The notes below the pieces were generated by a model. It did not search any database and was not told the origin of the DNA. It was given only the letters and a program-made list of their open reading frames with translations. A stretch of 20,776 nucleotides of DNA from positions 1 through 20,776 of the forward strand of contig DASXHZ010000094.1 of assembly GCA_036488085.1 (NCBI GenBank), written 5' to 3'. A program made the translations under genes and the position numbers. Each line of letters begins with the position of its first letter. Position 1 is the stretch's first letter. This document shows positions 1-6,572 of the stretch, piece after piece. The stretch is from DASXHZ01 sp036488085. Its GTDB lineage: Bacteria; Acidobacteriota; Thermoanaerobaculia; Gp7-AA8.

Positions 1-235
1 TCGGCGGCACGAGAGCGACGATCACCATCGCGAAGAAGGTGCTGAGCACCAGCGCCGCGATCGCGGTGAGGACGTTCTGTTCCGTGAGCAGAAAGAACGT
101 CGCCGCAATGCCGGCCACCATCACGATCGAAGCGATCAGCGTCGCTACGATTCCGATGACCGAGGCGAAGCTGCGGTACGTGAAGAGAGCGTTCCCTTCG
201 TCGTCGCGAATCCGCACCATCTCACCGGCAGGCAC
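1..235 (-). CDS. Membrane protein of unknown family, partial (cut by left edge)
   Basis: The reading frame is open on the minus strand from inside the FHA gene to the left edge. The part after the first possible start has a short polar stretch (MVRIRDDEGNALFTYRSF) followed by two strongly hydrophobic segments that look like transmembrane helices, separated by a TEQN turn. The C-terminus lies outside the window. GTG at 235 is the first usable start and ATG at 220 the next; neither has a convincing ribosome-binding site. The coding-looking frame extends upstream to at least 310 with an acidic, proline-containing segment (AEEDEPATEPF), yet I find no ATG, GTG, TTG or CTG in that frame between about 418 and 236. 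The true N-terminus may therefore be supplied by a -1 frameshift from the FHA gene, or the homopolymer may carry an error. No family recognised; function unknown. Confidence 0.5.
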   Translation of the reverse strand, partial: MPAGEMVRIRDDEGNALFTYRSFASVIGIVATLIASIVMVAGIAATFFLLTEQNVLTAIAALVLSTFFAMVIVALVPP

Positions 236-306
236 GCCGGTCGTGAACCGAAAGCGCGATTTCGAGGCGACGGGGAACGGCTCGGTGGCCGGCTCGTCCT
301 CTTCAG

Positions 307-774
307 CTAGTTTTTTTTTAAGTCGTCGACGTTGAACTGCTCGTGCGGGAGCGTGTCCATATTTAGCCGCTCGTGCGCCGAGGTTGGAACCAGATCGCCC
401 ATATCCTCGGTCGGCGGCGGCGACGGCAGCGACTGATCGAACGGTTCTACCGCTTTGAGCGGCTCGGCGCCTTCCTCAGTCGGCAGCTCCTCGGAGAAGC
501 GGCCGTAACTGTTGCCGAGGCGCAACTTTGCGGCATGCGTGAGCGGCGCGACGCGGATGCGTTTTCCGTTCACGAACGTGCCGTTGGCGCTCGCCAGATC
601 GTGCAGGACGAAGAACCCCCGCTCGAAGACAATCTCGGCGTGATGCCGCGACACCTTCGGGTCGCGAAGGATGATGTCGTTGCCTGGATCGCGGCCGACC
701 GTGAACGGCCGGTGCGTCTGCAGGCGATAGCTTTTCTCTGCGCCGTCCAGGCCGACGAAGAAGAGTTTAGCCAT
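307..774 (-). CDS. FHA domain protein
   Basis: A 155-residue soluble protein whose first ~95 residues form a forkhead-associated domain, which binds phosphothreonine peptides. The diagnostic residues are visible: GRD at 27-29, SRHH at 42-45, and NG at 64-65 followed by FVNGKR. The rest (about 96-155) is a proline- and acid-rich, probably disordered tail with no domain I recognise, ending LKKN at an A9 run. It lies 13 bp downstream of a receiver gene on the same strand and is probably co-transcribed with it, suggesting a shared signalling role in which FHA recognises a phosphorylated partner. No Ser/Thr kinase gene is in the window. The downstream membrane-protein frame may be joined to it by a -1 shift, which would make a membrane-tethered FHA protein (inference). 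Confidence 0.9.
   Translation of the reverse strand: MAKLFFVGLDGAEKSYRLQTHRPFTVGRDPGNDIILRDPKVSRHHAEIVFERGFFVLHDLASANGTFVNGKRIRVAPLTHAAKLRLGNSYGRFSEELPTEEGAEPLKAVEPFDQSLPSPPPTEDMGDLVPTSAHERLNMDTLPHEQFNVDDLKKN
311..319 (-). other. A9 homopolymer slippery site at end of FHA gene
   Basis: On the minus strand the last FHA codons are TTA AAA AAA AAC followed by TAG. This contains an in-frame A AAA AAC heptamer, the X XXY YYZ form used for -1 ribosomal slippage, and a run of nine A suitable for polymerase slippage. A -1 shift here reads straight into the membrane-protein frame without meeting a stop. No downstream stimulatory structure was established. An assembly indel is the simplest alternative. 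Confidence 0.45.
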
Positions 775-787
775 GGAGTGCTTGATT

Positions 788-1162
788 CTAGCGTACTTGG
801 CGGCTGGTCGAGGCCGGTGCTCGCTGCTCGATCTCCGATACCAGCTCGTCGATGGTCACCGGCTTCGTGAGCCAGGCCTGCACGCGAGGGTCGAGCGTGG
901 CAGGGGCCGGCTCGCCGCTGATCACGATGATCAGCGCCTTTCCCGCGCCTGCGCCGAGGTGGTCGAGCATCTGGCCGCCATCCATGAGAGGCATGAGCCA
1001 GTCGAGGAGGACGACGTCGGGTTTCTCGCTCCGGATGCGCTCGACCGCATCGGCGCCGTTGGCCGCCAGCTTGACCTCGAAGCCACGCTGATTGAGGCCG
1101 ATGGCGAACAGCCGTCGTACGTCGGAATCGTCTTCGACGATGAGGACCTTGGCTCGACCCAT
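788..1162 (-). CDS. Single-domain response regulator (receiver only)
   Basis: A 124-residue CheY-like receiver with no output domain. Visible active-site residues: acidic E10-D11-D12, phospho-acceptor D54 in VVLLDW, S82 in the switch position and K100 in WLTKP. It would accept phosphate from a histidine kinase and act by protein contact rather than DNA binding; no kinase is encoded nearby. The ATG start at 1162 is preceded by GAGG about 7 nt upstream on the minus strand. It heads a minus-strand cluster with the FHA gene and is divergent from pyrR, with 74 bp between the two starts. Family assignment is secure; the pathway it serves is unknown. Confidence 0.92.
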   Translation of the reverse strand: MGRAKVLIVEDDSDVRRLFAIGLNQRGFEVKLAANGADAVERIRSEKPDVVLLDWLMPLMDGGQMLDHLGAGAGKALIIVISGEPAPATLDPRVQAWLTKPVTIDELVSEIEQRAPASTSRQVR

Positions 1163-1208
1163 TCAAATGCCTCAGCGGTGCGAAATTCATGCTCAGCCGC
1201 GCGCCGCC

Positions 1209-1218
1209 ATGCTATCCT
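1209..1218. promoter_or_regulatory. Overlapping divergent -10 boxes (pyrR / receiver gene)
   Basis: The ten bases ATGCTATCCT contain TATCCT read rightward (toward pyrR, 18 nt before its ATG) and TAGCAT read leftward (toward the receiver gene). Both are followed by a GC-rich CGCG-type stretch like that downstream of other candidate -10 boxes in this window. No clear -35 is seen on either side. Predicted from sequence only. Confidence 0.3.
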
Positions 1219-1236
1219 CCGCGCCGCCTTCGCAGC

Positions 1237-1773
1237 ATGAACGTTAAGAAGAAACTGCTGGACGCCTCGCGCATGAACCGCGCGATCCGGCGTATGGCCA
1301 TCGAAGTCGTCGAAAAGAACCGTGGACTCGACGATCTCATCATCGTCGGCATCCGTAGCCGCGGCGTTCCGATCGGCGAGCGGATGGCGAAAGAGATCAA
1401 CGAGATGGAAGGGACGTCGGTGCCGTTCGGCATTCTCGACATCACCCTCTATCGCGACGACCTCACGACCATCGCGCCGCAGCCGGTCGTGAAACCGACC
1501 AAGCTGCCGGAGCCGATCGACGACAAGGTGGTCGTTCTCGTCGACGACGTGCTCTACACCGGCCGCACCGTCCGCGCCGCCCTTGATGCGCTCATCGACT
1601 TCGGCCGCCCGCGCAAGGTGATGCTCGCCGTCCTCATCGACCGCGGCCACCGCGAGCTTCCAATTCACGCCGACGTGATCGGCAAGACCGTCCCGACCGA
1701 CGCGAACGAAGTGATCAAGGTGAAGCTGGCCGAAACGGACGACGAGGATGAAGTTCTGATCATGGAGAAATGA
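1237..1773 (+). CDS. pyrR: PyrR, bifunctional pyrimidine regulator / uracil phosphoribosyltransferase
   Basis: A 178-residue type I phosphoribosyltransferase. The PRPP-binding loop VVLVDDVLYTGRT lies at about 99-111, and the body (IVGIRSRGVPIGERM, VLIDRGHRELPI) is typical of PyrR rather than Upp. In the family, PyrR converts uracil plus PRPP to UMP and in some bacteria binds pyr mRNA to cause attenuation. I chose ATG 1237 because MNVKKKLLDASRMNRAIRRM matches the usual family N-terminus and length (~180 residues); an ATG at 1189 would add 16 unrelated residues. It is the first gene of pyrR-pyrB-pyrC. I see no obvious PyrR attenuator hairpin set in the short 74-bp leader, so control may be translational or through the intergenic RNA, or it may have only the enzymatic role. 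Confidence 0.95.
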   Translation: MNVKKKLLDASRMNRAIRRMAIEVVEKNRGLDDLIIVGIRSRGVPIGERMAKEINEMEGTSVPFGILDITLYRDDLTTIAPQPVVKPTKLPEPIDDKVVVLVDDVLYTGRTVRAALDALIDFGRPRKVMLAVLIDRGHRELPIHADVIGKTVPTDANEVIKVKLAETDDEDEVLIMEK

Positions 1774-1779
1774 TTCTGG

Positions 1780-2721
1780 TTGCGCGCCTCCGGACTCCGC
1801 ACCAAAGACCTCCTCGGCATCGAGCCGCTCACTCCGGACGAGATCAATCTCATTCTTGACACCGCGGAAGGCTTCAAGGAAGTCAGCGAACGGCCGGTCA
1901 AGAAGGTCCCCGCGCTCCGCGGCCAGCTCGTCATCAATCTCTTCATGGAGGCGTCGACGCGTACCCGCGTCTCGTTCGAGATCGCGGAGAAGCGTCTCTC
2001 CGCGGATACGCTGAATTTCGCCGCCTCGGGGTCGAGCGTCGAGAAGGGCGAGACGCTGATCGACACCGCCGCGAACCTGATGGCGATGCGCCCCGACATG
2101 ATCGTCATCCGCCACAAATATCCCGGTGCCCCGAAGATGCTCGCCGAACGCCTGCCCGCCTCCATCATCAACGCCGGCGACGGCGCGCACGAGCACCCGA
2201 CGCAGGCGCTCCTCGATGCCTTCACGATCCGCGAGCGCCTCGGGCGTCTCAAGGGCGTGAACGTCTCGATCATCGGCGACATCGCGCACTCGCGCGTCGT
2301 CCGCTCGAACATCCACCTCCTGACGAAGATGGGAGCGAACGTCACCGTCGCCGGCCCGCCCTCGCTGATTCCGGCCCAGGTCGAGAAGATGGGCGTCCGC
2401 GTGGCGCACTCGCTCGACAAGGCGATCGAGGCGGCCGACGTGATCATGATGCTGCGCATCCAGCTCGAACGGCAGGGAAAGCTGAGCTTCCCGTCGTTGC
2501 GCGAGTACTACAACACTTTCGGGCTGACCGAGGTGCGGCTCAAGCGGGCGAGGAAAGACGTGATCGTCATGCATCCGGGCCCGATGAACCGTGGCGTCGA
2601 GATCGCGAGCGACGTCGCCGACAACCCGGACCGCTCCGTCATCCTGGAACAGGTGACGAACGGGGTGGCGGTGCGGATGGCGGTGCTGTATCTCCTCGGA
2701 GGAGCGCACCTCGGCGAATGA
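1780..2721 (+). CDS. pyrB: Aspartate carbamoyltransferase catalytic chain
   Basis: A 313-residue enzyme joining carbamoyl phosphate and L-aspartate to N-carbamoyl-aspartate, the first committed step of pyrimidine synthesis, in the cytoplasm. The carbamoyl-phosphate loop STRTR is at 59-63, the conserved S..EKGE loop at about 85-91, HPTQALLD at 139-146, and HPGPMNRG near the C-terminus. The start is TTG at 1780: the pyrR stop TGA (1771-1773) lies in the same frame nine bases upstream, leaving no earlier start, and the N-terminus fits the family. It is 6 bp after pyrR and overlaps pyrC by ATGA, so the genes are very probably one transcript with coupled translation. No pyrI regulatory-chain gene is seen, consistent with the PyrR-type operon arrangement. 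Confidence 0.96.
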   Translation: MRASGLRTKDLLGIEPLTPDEINLILDTAEGFKEVSERPVKKVPALRGQLVINLFMEASTRTRVSFEIAEKRLSADTLNFAASGSSVEKGETLIDTAANLMAMRPDMIVIRHKYPGAPKMLAERLPASIINAGDGAHEHPTQALLDAFTIRERLGRLKGVNVSIIGDIAHSRVVRSNIHLLTKMGANVTVAGPPSLIPAQVEKMGVRVAHSLDKAIEAADVIMMLRIQLERQGKLSFPSLREYYNTFGLTEVRLKRARKDVIVMHPGPMNRGVEIASDVADNPDRSVILEQVTNGVAVRMAVLYLLGGAHLGE

Positions 2722-4025
2722 ACCTGCTCATCACGAACGGCCGCGTTCTCGATCCGTCGCAGGAGCTCGACGCAAAGCTCGACATCCTCATCGAGGACGG
2801 CCGCATCTCGCGCGTCGACAAGAAGCTCAAGGCGAACGTCGACGTGCTGGACGCCGATGGCCTGGTGGTGACGCCCGGCTTCATCGATCTCCACACCCAT
2901 CTCCGCGAGCCGGGGCAGGAGCACAAGGAGACGATCGCCACCGGAACGCGCGCTGCGGTCGCCGGCGGCTACACGGCCGTCTGCGCCATGGCGAACACGC
3001 TGCCTCCGAACGACGAGCGCGCGGTGACCGAGATGGTGGTCGCCGAGGCGCGGAGAAACGGGGCGTGCCGCGTCTATCCGATCGGCGCGGTGAGCAAGGG
3101 ACTGCGCGGCGAGGAGCTCGCGGAGCTGGCCGATCTGCGTCTGGCGGGATGCGTCGGCGTCAGCGACGACGGCAAGCCGGTCTACAACTCCCAGTTGATG
3201 CGCCGGGCGCTCGAGTACTGCTCGATGCTCGGAATCCCGGTGATCGCGCACGAGGAGGACGCCCAGCTCAACGAGGGCGGCGTGATGCATGAGGGCTACT
3301 TCTCGACGCTCCTCGGCATGGGTGGTATCCCGGCGGCGTCGGAGGAAACGCTCGTCGCGCGCGACGTGATCCTGGCGCGGCTCACGAGCGCGCATCTTCA
3401 CATCGCGCATCTCTCGACCGCCGGCGCCATCGACGCGGTGCGTGAGGCGCGGCAGTCGGGCGTGCGTGTGACGTGCGAGGTGACGCCGCACCACATCGCG
3501 CTGACGGACGAGACGGTGCAGTCGTTCTCGACGAATCTAAAGATGAATCCGCCGCTGCGCTCCAGGGAGCACCGCGACGCGATCGTCGAAGGGATCGCGG
3601 ACGGTACCGTCGACGCCATCGCGACCGACCATGCGCCTCATCACGTGGACGAGAAGAACGTCGAGTTCGACCTCGCGCCGTTCGGCGTGATCGGGCTCGA
3701 GACGGCGTTCGCGGTCTGTTACTCCCAGCTCGTCGCGAAGAAGATCATCGATTTGGCGCGCCTCGTCGACCTGTTGTCCTGCGGTCCGGCGCGGATCTTC
3801 AAACTGCCGGGAGGCTCGCTGAAGAGCGGCTCGCTCGGAGACGTCACCATCGTCGATCCCGCGGCGAAGAGCACCGTCGCCGTGCCGTTCCAGTCGATGG
3901 CGCAGAACTCGCCGTTCCTCGGCCAGACGCTGCACGGCGCCGTGGTCGCGACCATCGTCGGCGGCGTGGTGAAGCACGATACGCGGCTCGCAACTGCCGC
4001 TCCGAAGAAGAAAGCCAAGCGATGA
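2718..4025 (+). CDS. pyrC: Dihydroorotase (type I)
   Basis: A 435-residue amidohydrolase that cyclises carbamoyl-aspartate to dihydroorotate, the third pyrimidine step. All expected metal ligands are in place: H59 and H61 in DLHTHLREPG, D151 in SDDGKP, H178 in VIAHEED, H231 in HIAHLST and D304 in ATDHAPH. It is therefore an active-type enzyme and not the metal-less pseudo-dihydroorotase that accompanies some aspartate transcarbamoylases. The ATG overlaps the pyrB stop (ATGA, 2718-2721), and its own stop overlaps the next gene in the same way, so the run pyrB-pyrC-receiver is probably translationally coupled. The lysine-rich tail (PKKKAKR) is unremarkable. Confidence 0.96.
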   Translation: MNLLITNGRVLDPSQELDAKLDILIEDGRISRVDKKLKANVDVLDADGLVVTPGFIDLHTHLREPGQEHKETIATGTRAAVAGGYTAVCAMANTLPPNDERAVTEMVVAEARRNGACRVYPIGAVSKGLRGEELAELADLRLAGCVGVSDDGKPVYNSQLMRRALEYCSMLGIPVIAHEEDAQLNEGGVMHEGYFSTLLGMGGIPAASEETLVARDVILARLTSAHLHIAHLSTAGAIDAVREARQSGVRVTCEVTPHHIALTDETVQSFSTNLKMNPPLRSREHRDAIVEGIADGTVDAIATDHAPHHVDEKNVEFDLAPFGVIGLETAFAVCYSQLVAKKIIDLARLVDLLSCGPARIFKLPGGSLKSGSLGDVTIVDPAAKSTVAVPFQSMAQNSPFLGQTLHGAVVATIVGGVVKHDTRLATAAPKKKAKR

Positions 4026-4396
4026 AGCGGGTCGTCATCGTCGACGACTCCGTCGCGTACGGCGATCTCTGGTCGAATTTCATCCTGGAGCGCTATCCCG
4101 ACTCCGTCAAGGTCGAGAGCTACACGCATCCCTATGACGCGCTGCCGAAGATCGACGGCGAGATCGACCTCCTGATCGTCGACCTCGAGATGCCGGGGAT
4201 GGACGGGAAAAAGTTCGTCGACTACGCGCGCCAGAAGGGCCTGCCCGCCCGCCGCATCGTCGTCACGTCGTCTCACTCCGCCGACGAGCTCCACCAGCGC
4301 TTCCGCATCGGCGAGACGATCGCCGTGATCAACAAGACCGATCCGAAGCAGCAGGAAGCGTTCTTGATGATCCTCGACAGCGTTATGCGACGATAG
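4022..4396 (+). CDS. Single-domain response regulator coupled to pyrC
   Basis: A 124-residue receiver with no output domain: D8-D9 in VIVDDS, phospho-acceptor D54 in LIVDLEMPGMDG, T82-S83 switch residues and K105 in VINKTDP. The start ATG at 4022 overlaps the pyrC stop (ATGA), making it the last member of the pyr operon by layout. It resembles the receiver at 788-1162 in size and design but differs clearly in sequence, so the two are not a recent duplicate. The next gene begins 4 bp after its stop. Phospho-signalling output is by protein contact; its partner kinase and target are not in the window. Why it sits in a pyrimidine operon is unknown. Confidence 0.92.
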   Translation: MKRVVIVDDSVAYGDLWSNFILERYPDSVKVESYTHPYDALPKIDGEIDLLIVDLEMPGMDGKKFVDYARQKGLPARRIVVTSSHSADELHQRFRIGETIAVINKTDPKQQEAFLMILDSVMRR

Positions 4397-4400
4397 TCCC

Positions 4401-6548
4401 GTGATCCCCTTCCTCCTCGCTGCCGCGCTCGCAGTCCCTCTTCCGCTCGACGTCGCTTTCGGACGCCACGAGGTTCACCGCATGATTCCCGGGACGGTCA
4501 GTCCCGACGGCCGCTGGCTCGCCTACGAGATCCGCACGCAGCCCGAGAAGACGGAGAACAGCGGCGAGCTCGAGGTGAACACTTTGCCGAACGGCTTTCC
4601 GGCGGTGTACTTCGGCGTGAATCTCGCGCTGGGCGGCATCGAGGGTGGCGAGCCACGCGCGATTTGCGCGAAAGGACCGTGCTGGCGCGGATCGTTTTCG
4701 CCCGACAGCCGTCAACTCGCGTACTACTCGAACGAGGACCGCAGTCCCACGGTGTGGATCTACGACGTTTTGTCCGGCGCGAAGCGGCGGCTGGCGGACA
4801 TCCGCCCGCGGCTGTCGTCCGACCGCGCCTTGTGGAGCCCGGACGGGAAAACGCTGTACGTAATGGGAGCGCGGCTTTCGAAGCCGCACGCAGCGCCGAA
4901 AAGCGAGCGCGTGAAGGTTTTCCGCACGCACGACGCGCCGCCGCCGCAACAGGACCTCAACGCGGCTCTACTCGACTGGGAAGCCTCGTCGATCGTTGCC
5001 ATCGACGTCGCGAGTGGCGCGTCGCGCGTCGTCGTCCCGCACGATGCGGAGCTTCCGCCGCACGTGATGCGCCTCTCGCCCGACGGCAAGTGGATCTCGT
5101 ACTTCTCCGTCAGGTCCGTAAAAGACCCCGCAGCCGATGACTACTATGAGTCGCTCGTCATCGTTCCGGCCGGCGGCGGCAAGCCGGTGGCGGTCTTCAG
5201 CGATATCCGCGTTCCCGACGACGAGAGCTACGACTGGACCTATCAGTGGACGCCGGACTCGAAGCGGATCGTCTACTCGAAAACGAGCGACCTCCGGATC
5301 GCATCGCTCGGCGATCCCTCGCATTCGCGCCGGCTCGGCGAATCGCTCGGCACCATCGCCGGCTCGCCGCTCTATCTGACGCGCGACGGCAGCGCCGCGA
5401 TCGTGGGCGTCGAGTCGGGCGAGAAGGTCTACGACTTCATGACGCCTATGGTCATCGCCGTCGTGCCGCTGGACGGCGGCGCGGCGCGCAAGCTTGACGT
5501 GCAAGCCGTGCCGACGATGTGGCAGCCTGCATCAGGCTCGCTCATCGCCAAGCGCGGGCGCGAAGTCATCGACGTCGATCTGAAAACGGGCCGGGTCAAA
5601 TCGCTCTTGAACGCCGGCCGTTTCAATCCGATCGGGGTCGCCAACAACATGGTCGTGGCGCGCTTCGAGAGCCTCACGACGCCCGGCGACTACTACCTGT
5701 TCGACAGGAACATGAAAATCGTTCGCCGCCTCTCGCACGTCGAGCCACGCCTCGACACGAGCACCGTCGGGCCGATGGAGTCGTTCGAGACGACCATCGG
5801 CGAACGGCGCGTGGAGTCGCACGTCTTCCTCCCGGCGGGCGCGAAGCGCGGCGACGCTCTGCCGGCGATCGTCTACTTCTACTCCGGCGCGCAGCTCTCA
5901 GCCGACGATTTCGGCGGCGGTGCACCGAACACGATCCCCGTGCAGATCTTCACATCGCGCGGCTACGCGGTGCTCTTCTGCGACGTCCCGCTCTCGCCGC
6001 CCGGCAAAGGAAATCCGGTGCAGGAGATGACGGACGAAGTCGTCGCGCAGGTCGAGCATGCCGCGATGCTCGGATATGTCGATCGTCACCGCGTGGCGAT
6101 CATGGGGCAGTCGTACGGCGCGTACAGCGCCGCGGCGATCGTCACGCGCTCCGATCTCTTCCGCGCGGCGATCGCGCTCGACGGCGTCTACGACCTCCCC
6201 GGCACCTACGGCAACGACGACGGCGGCGGCGGTGCGGCGTGGGCGGAGAGCGGGCAGGGGCGCATGGGCACGCATCCTTGGGCCGCGCTCGATCGCTACA
6301 TCGCCAACTCGCCGTATTACCAGGCCGACAAGATCCACACGCCGCTGCTTCTGATTCATGGCGAGAAAGACAGCGCCTGCCCCGTGCTCGAAGCCAGGAA
6401 GATGTTCAACGCCCTCAAGCGCCTCGGCCGCGATGCCGAGCTGGCGATCTACGCCGGCGAAGGCCACGTGCCGGGGTTCTGGGCTCTCTCGAACTCGGTC
6501 GACGCGACCGGCAGGATGCTCGCGTTTCTGGACGCCCATCTGAAATAA
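4401..6548 (+). CDS. S9-family (prolyl oligopeptidase-like) serine peptidase
   Basis: A 715-residue protein with an N-terminal hydrophobic stretch (IPFLLAAALAVPLPL) that may be a short signal peptide lacking the usual basic residues. A beta-propeller-like region follows with repeated SPDG/SPDS/TPDS motifs (about 34-300), then a C-terminal alpha/beta-hydrolase domain. The catalytic triad is visible as S571 in GQSYGAY, D657 in GEKDSACP and H689 in GEGHVPGFW. The family cleaves short peptides, often after proline or acyl residues; the substrate here cannot be told. The GTG at 4401 is the only start between the in-frame TGA at 4368 and the conserved region. It follows the receiver gene by 4 bp. 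It is probably periplasmic or surface exposed if the signal functions. Confidence 0.9.
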   Translation: MIPFLLAAALAVPLPLDVAFGRHEVHRMIPGTVSPDGRWLAYEIRTQPEKTENSGELEVNTLPNGFPAVYFGVNLALGGIEGGEPRAICAKGPCWRGSFSPDSRQLAYYSNEDRSPTVWIYDVLSGAKRRLADIRPRLSSDRALWSPDGKTLYVMGARLSKPHAAPKSERVKVFRTHDAPPPQQDLNAALLDWEASSIVAIDVASGASRVVVPHDAELPPHVMRLSPDGKWISYFSVRSVKDPAADDYYESLVIVPAGGGKPVAVFSDIRVPDDESYDWTYQWTPDSKRIVYSKTSDLRIASLGDPSHSRRLGESLGTIAGSPLYLTRDGSAAIVGVESGEKVYDFMTPMVIAVVPLDGGAARKLDVQAVPTMWQPASGSLIAKRGREVIDVDLKTGRVKSLLNAGRFNPIGVANNMVVARFESLTTPGDYYLFDRNMKIVRRLSHVEPRLDTSTVGPMESFETTIGERRVESHVFLPAGAKRGDALPAIVYFYSGAQLSADDFGGGAPNTIPVQIFTSRGYAVLFCDVPLSPPGKGNPVQEMTDEVVAQVEHAAMLGYVDRHRVAIMGQSYGAYSAAAIVTRSDLFRAAIALDGVYDLPGTYGNDDGGGGAAWAESGQGRMGTHPWAALDRYIANSPYYQADKIHTPLLLIHGEKDSACPVLEARKMFNALKRLGRDAELAIYAGEGHVPGFWALSNSVDATGRMLAFLDAHLK

Positions 6549-6558
6549 CTCCTCCCGC

Positions 6559-6564
6559 TATAAT
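6559..6564 (+). promoter_or_regulatory. TATAAT -10 box, predicted leaderless start of pilT-like gene
   Basis: A perfect TATAAT ends 8 nt before the GTG start codon at 6573, so transcription would begin at or next to the start codon. Its TAA (6561-6563) is also an in-frame stop, which rules out an upstream start, and no Shine-Dalgarno sequence fits in the remaining space. No recognisable -35 element. Confidence 0.5.
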
Positions 6565-6572
6565 CCCTATCC

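Noticed and set aside
39..335. A 98-codon plus-strand frame at the left edge
   Set aside because: The opposite strand gives a coherent two-helix membrane protein, while this frame is serine/arginine-rich without features.
1163..1236. PyrR-dependent attenuator upstream of pyrR
   Set aside because: The 74-bp gap has no terminator/antiterminator pair and no T-tract; regulation by another route is possible.
931..2709. A 592-codon minus-strand frame opposite pyrR and pyrB
   Set aside because: Shadow of PyrR, PyrB and the receiver gene; low-complexity R/D/H composition without motifs.
2718..4025. Catalytically dead pseudo-dihydroorotase partner of PyrB
   Set aside because: The HxH pair and all other metal ligands are present at the expected positions.
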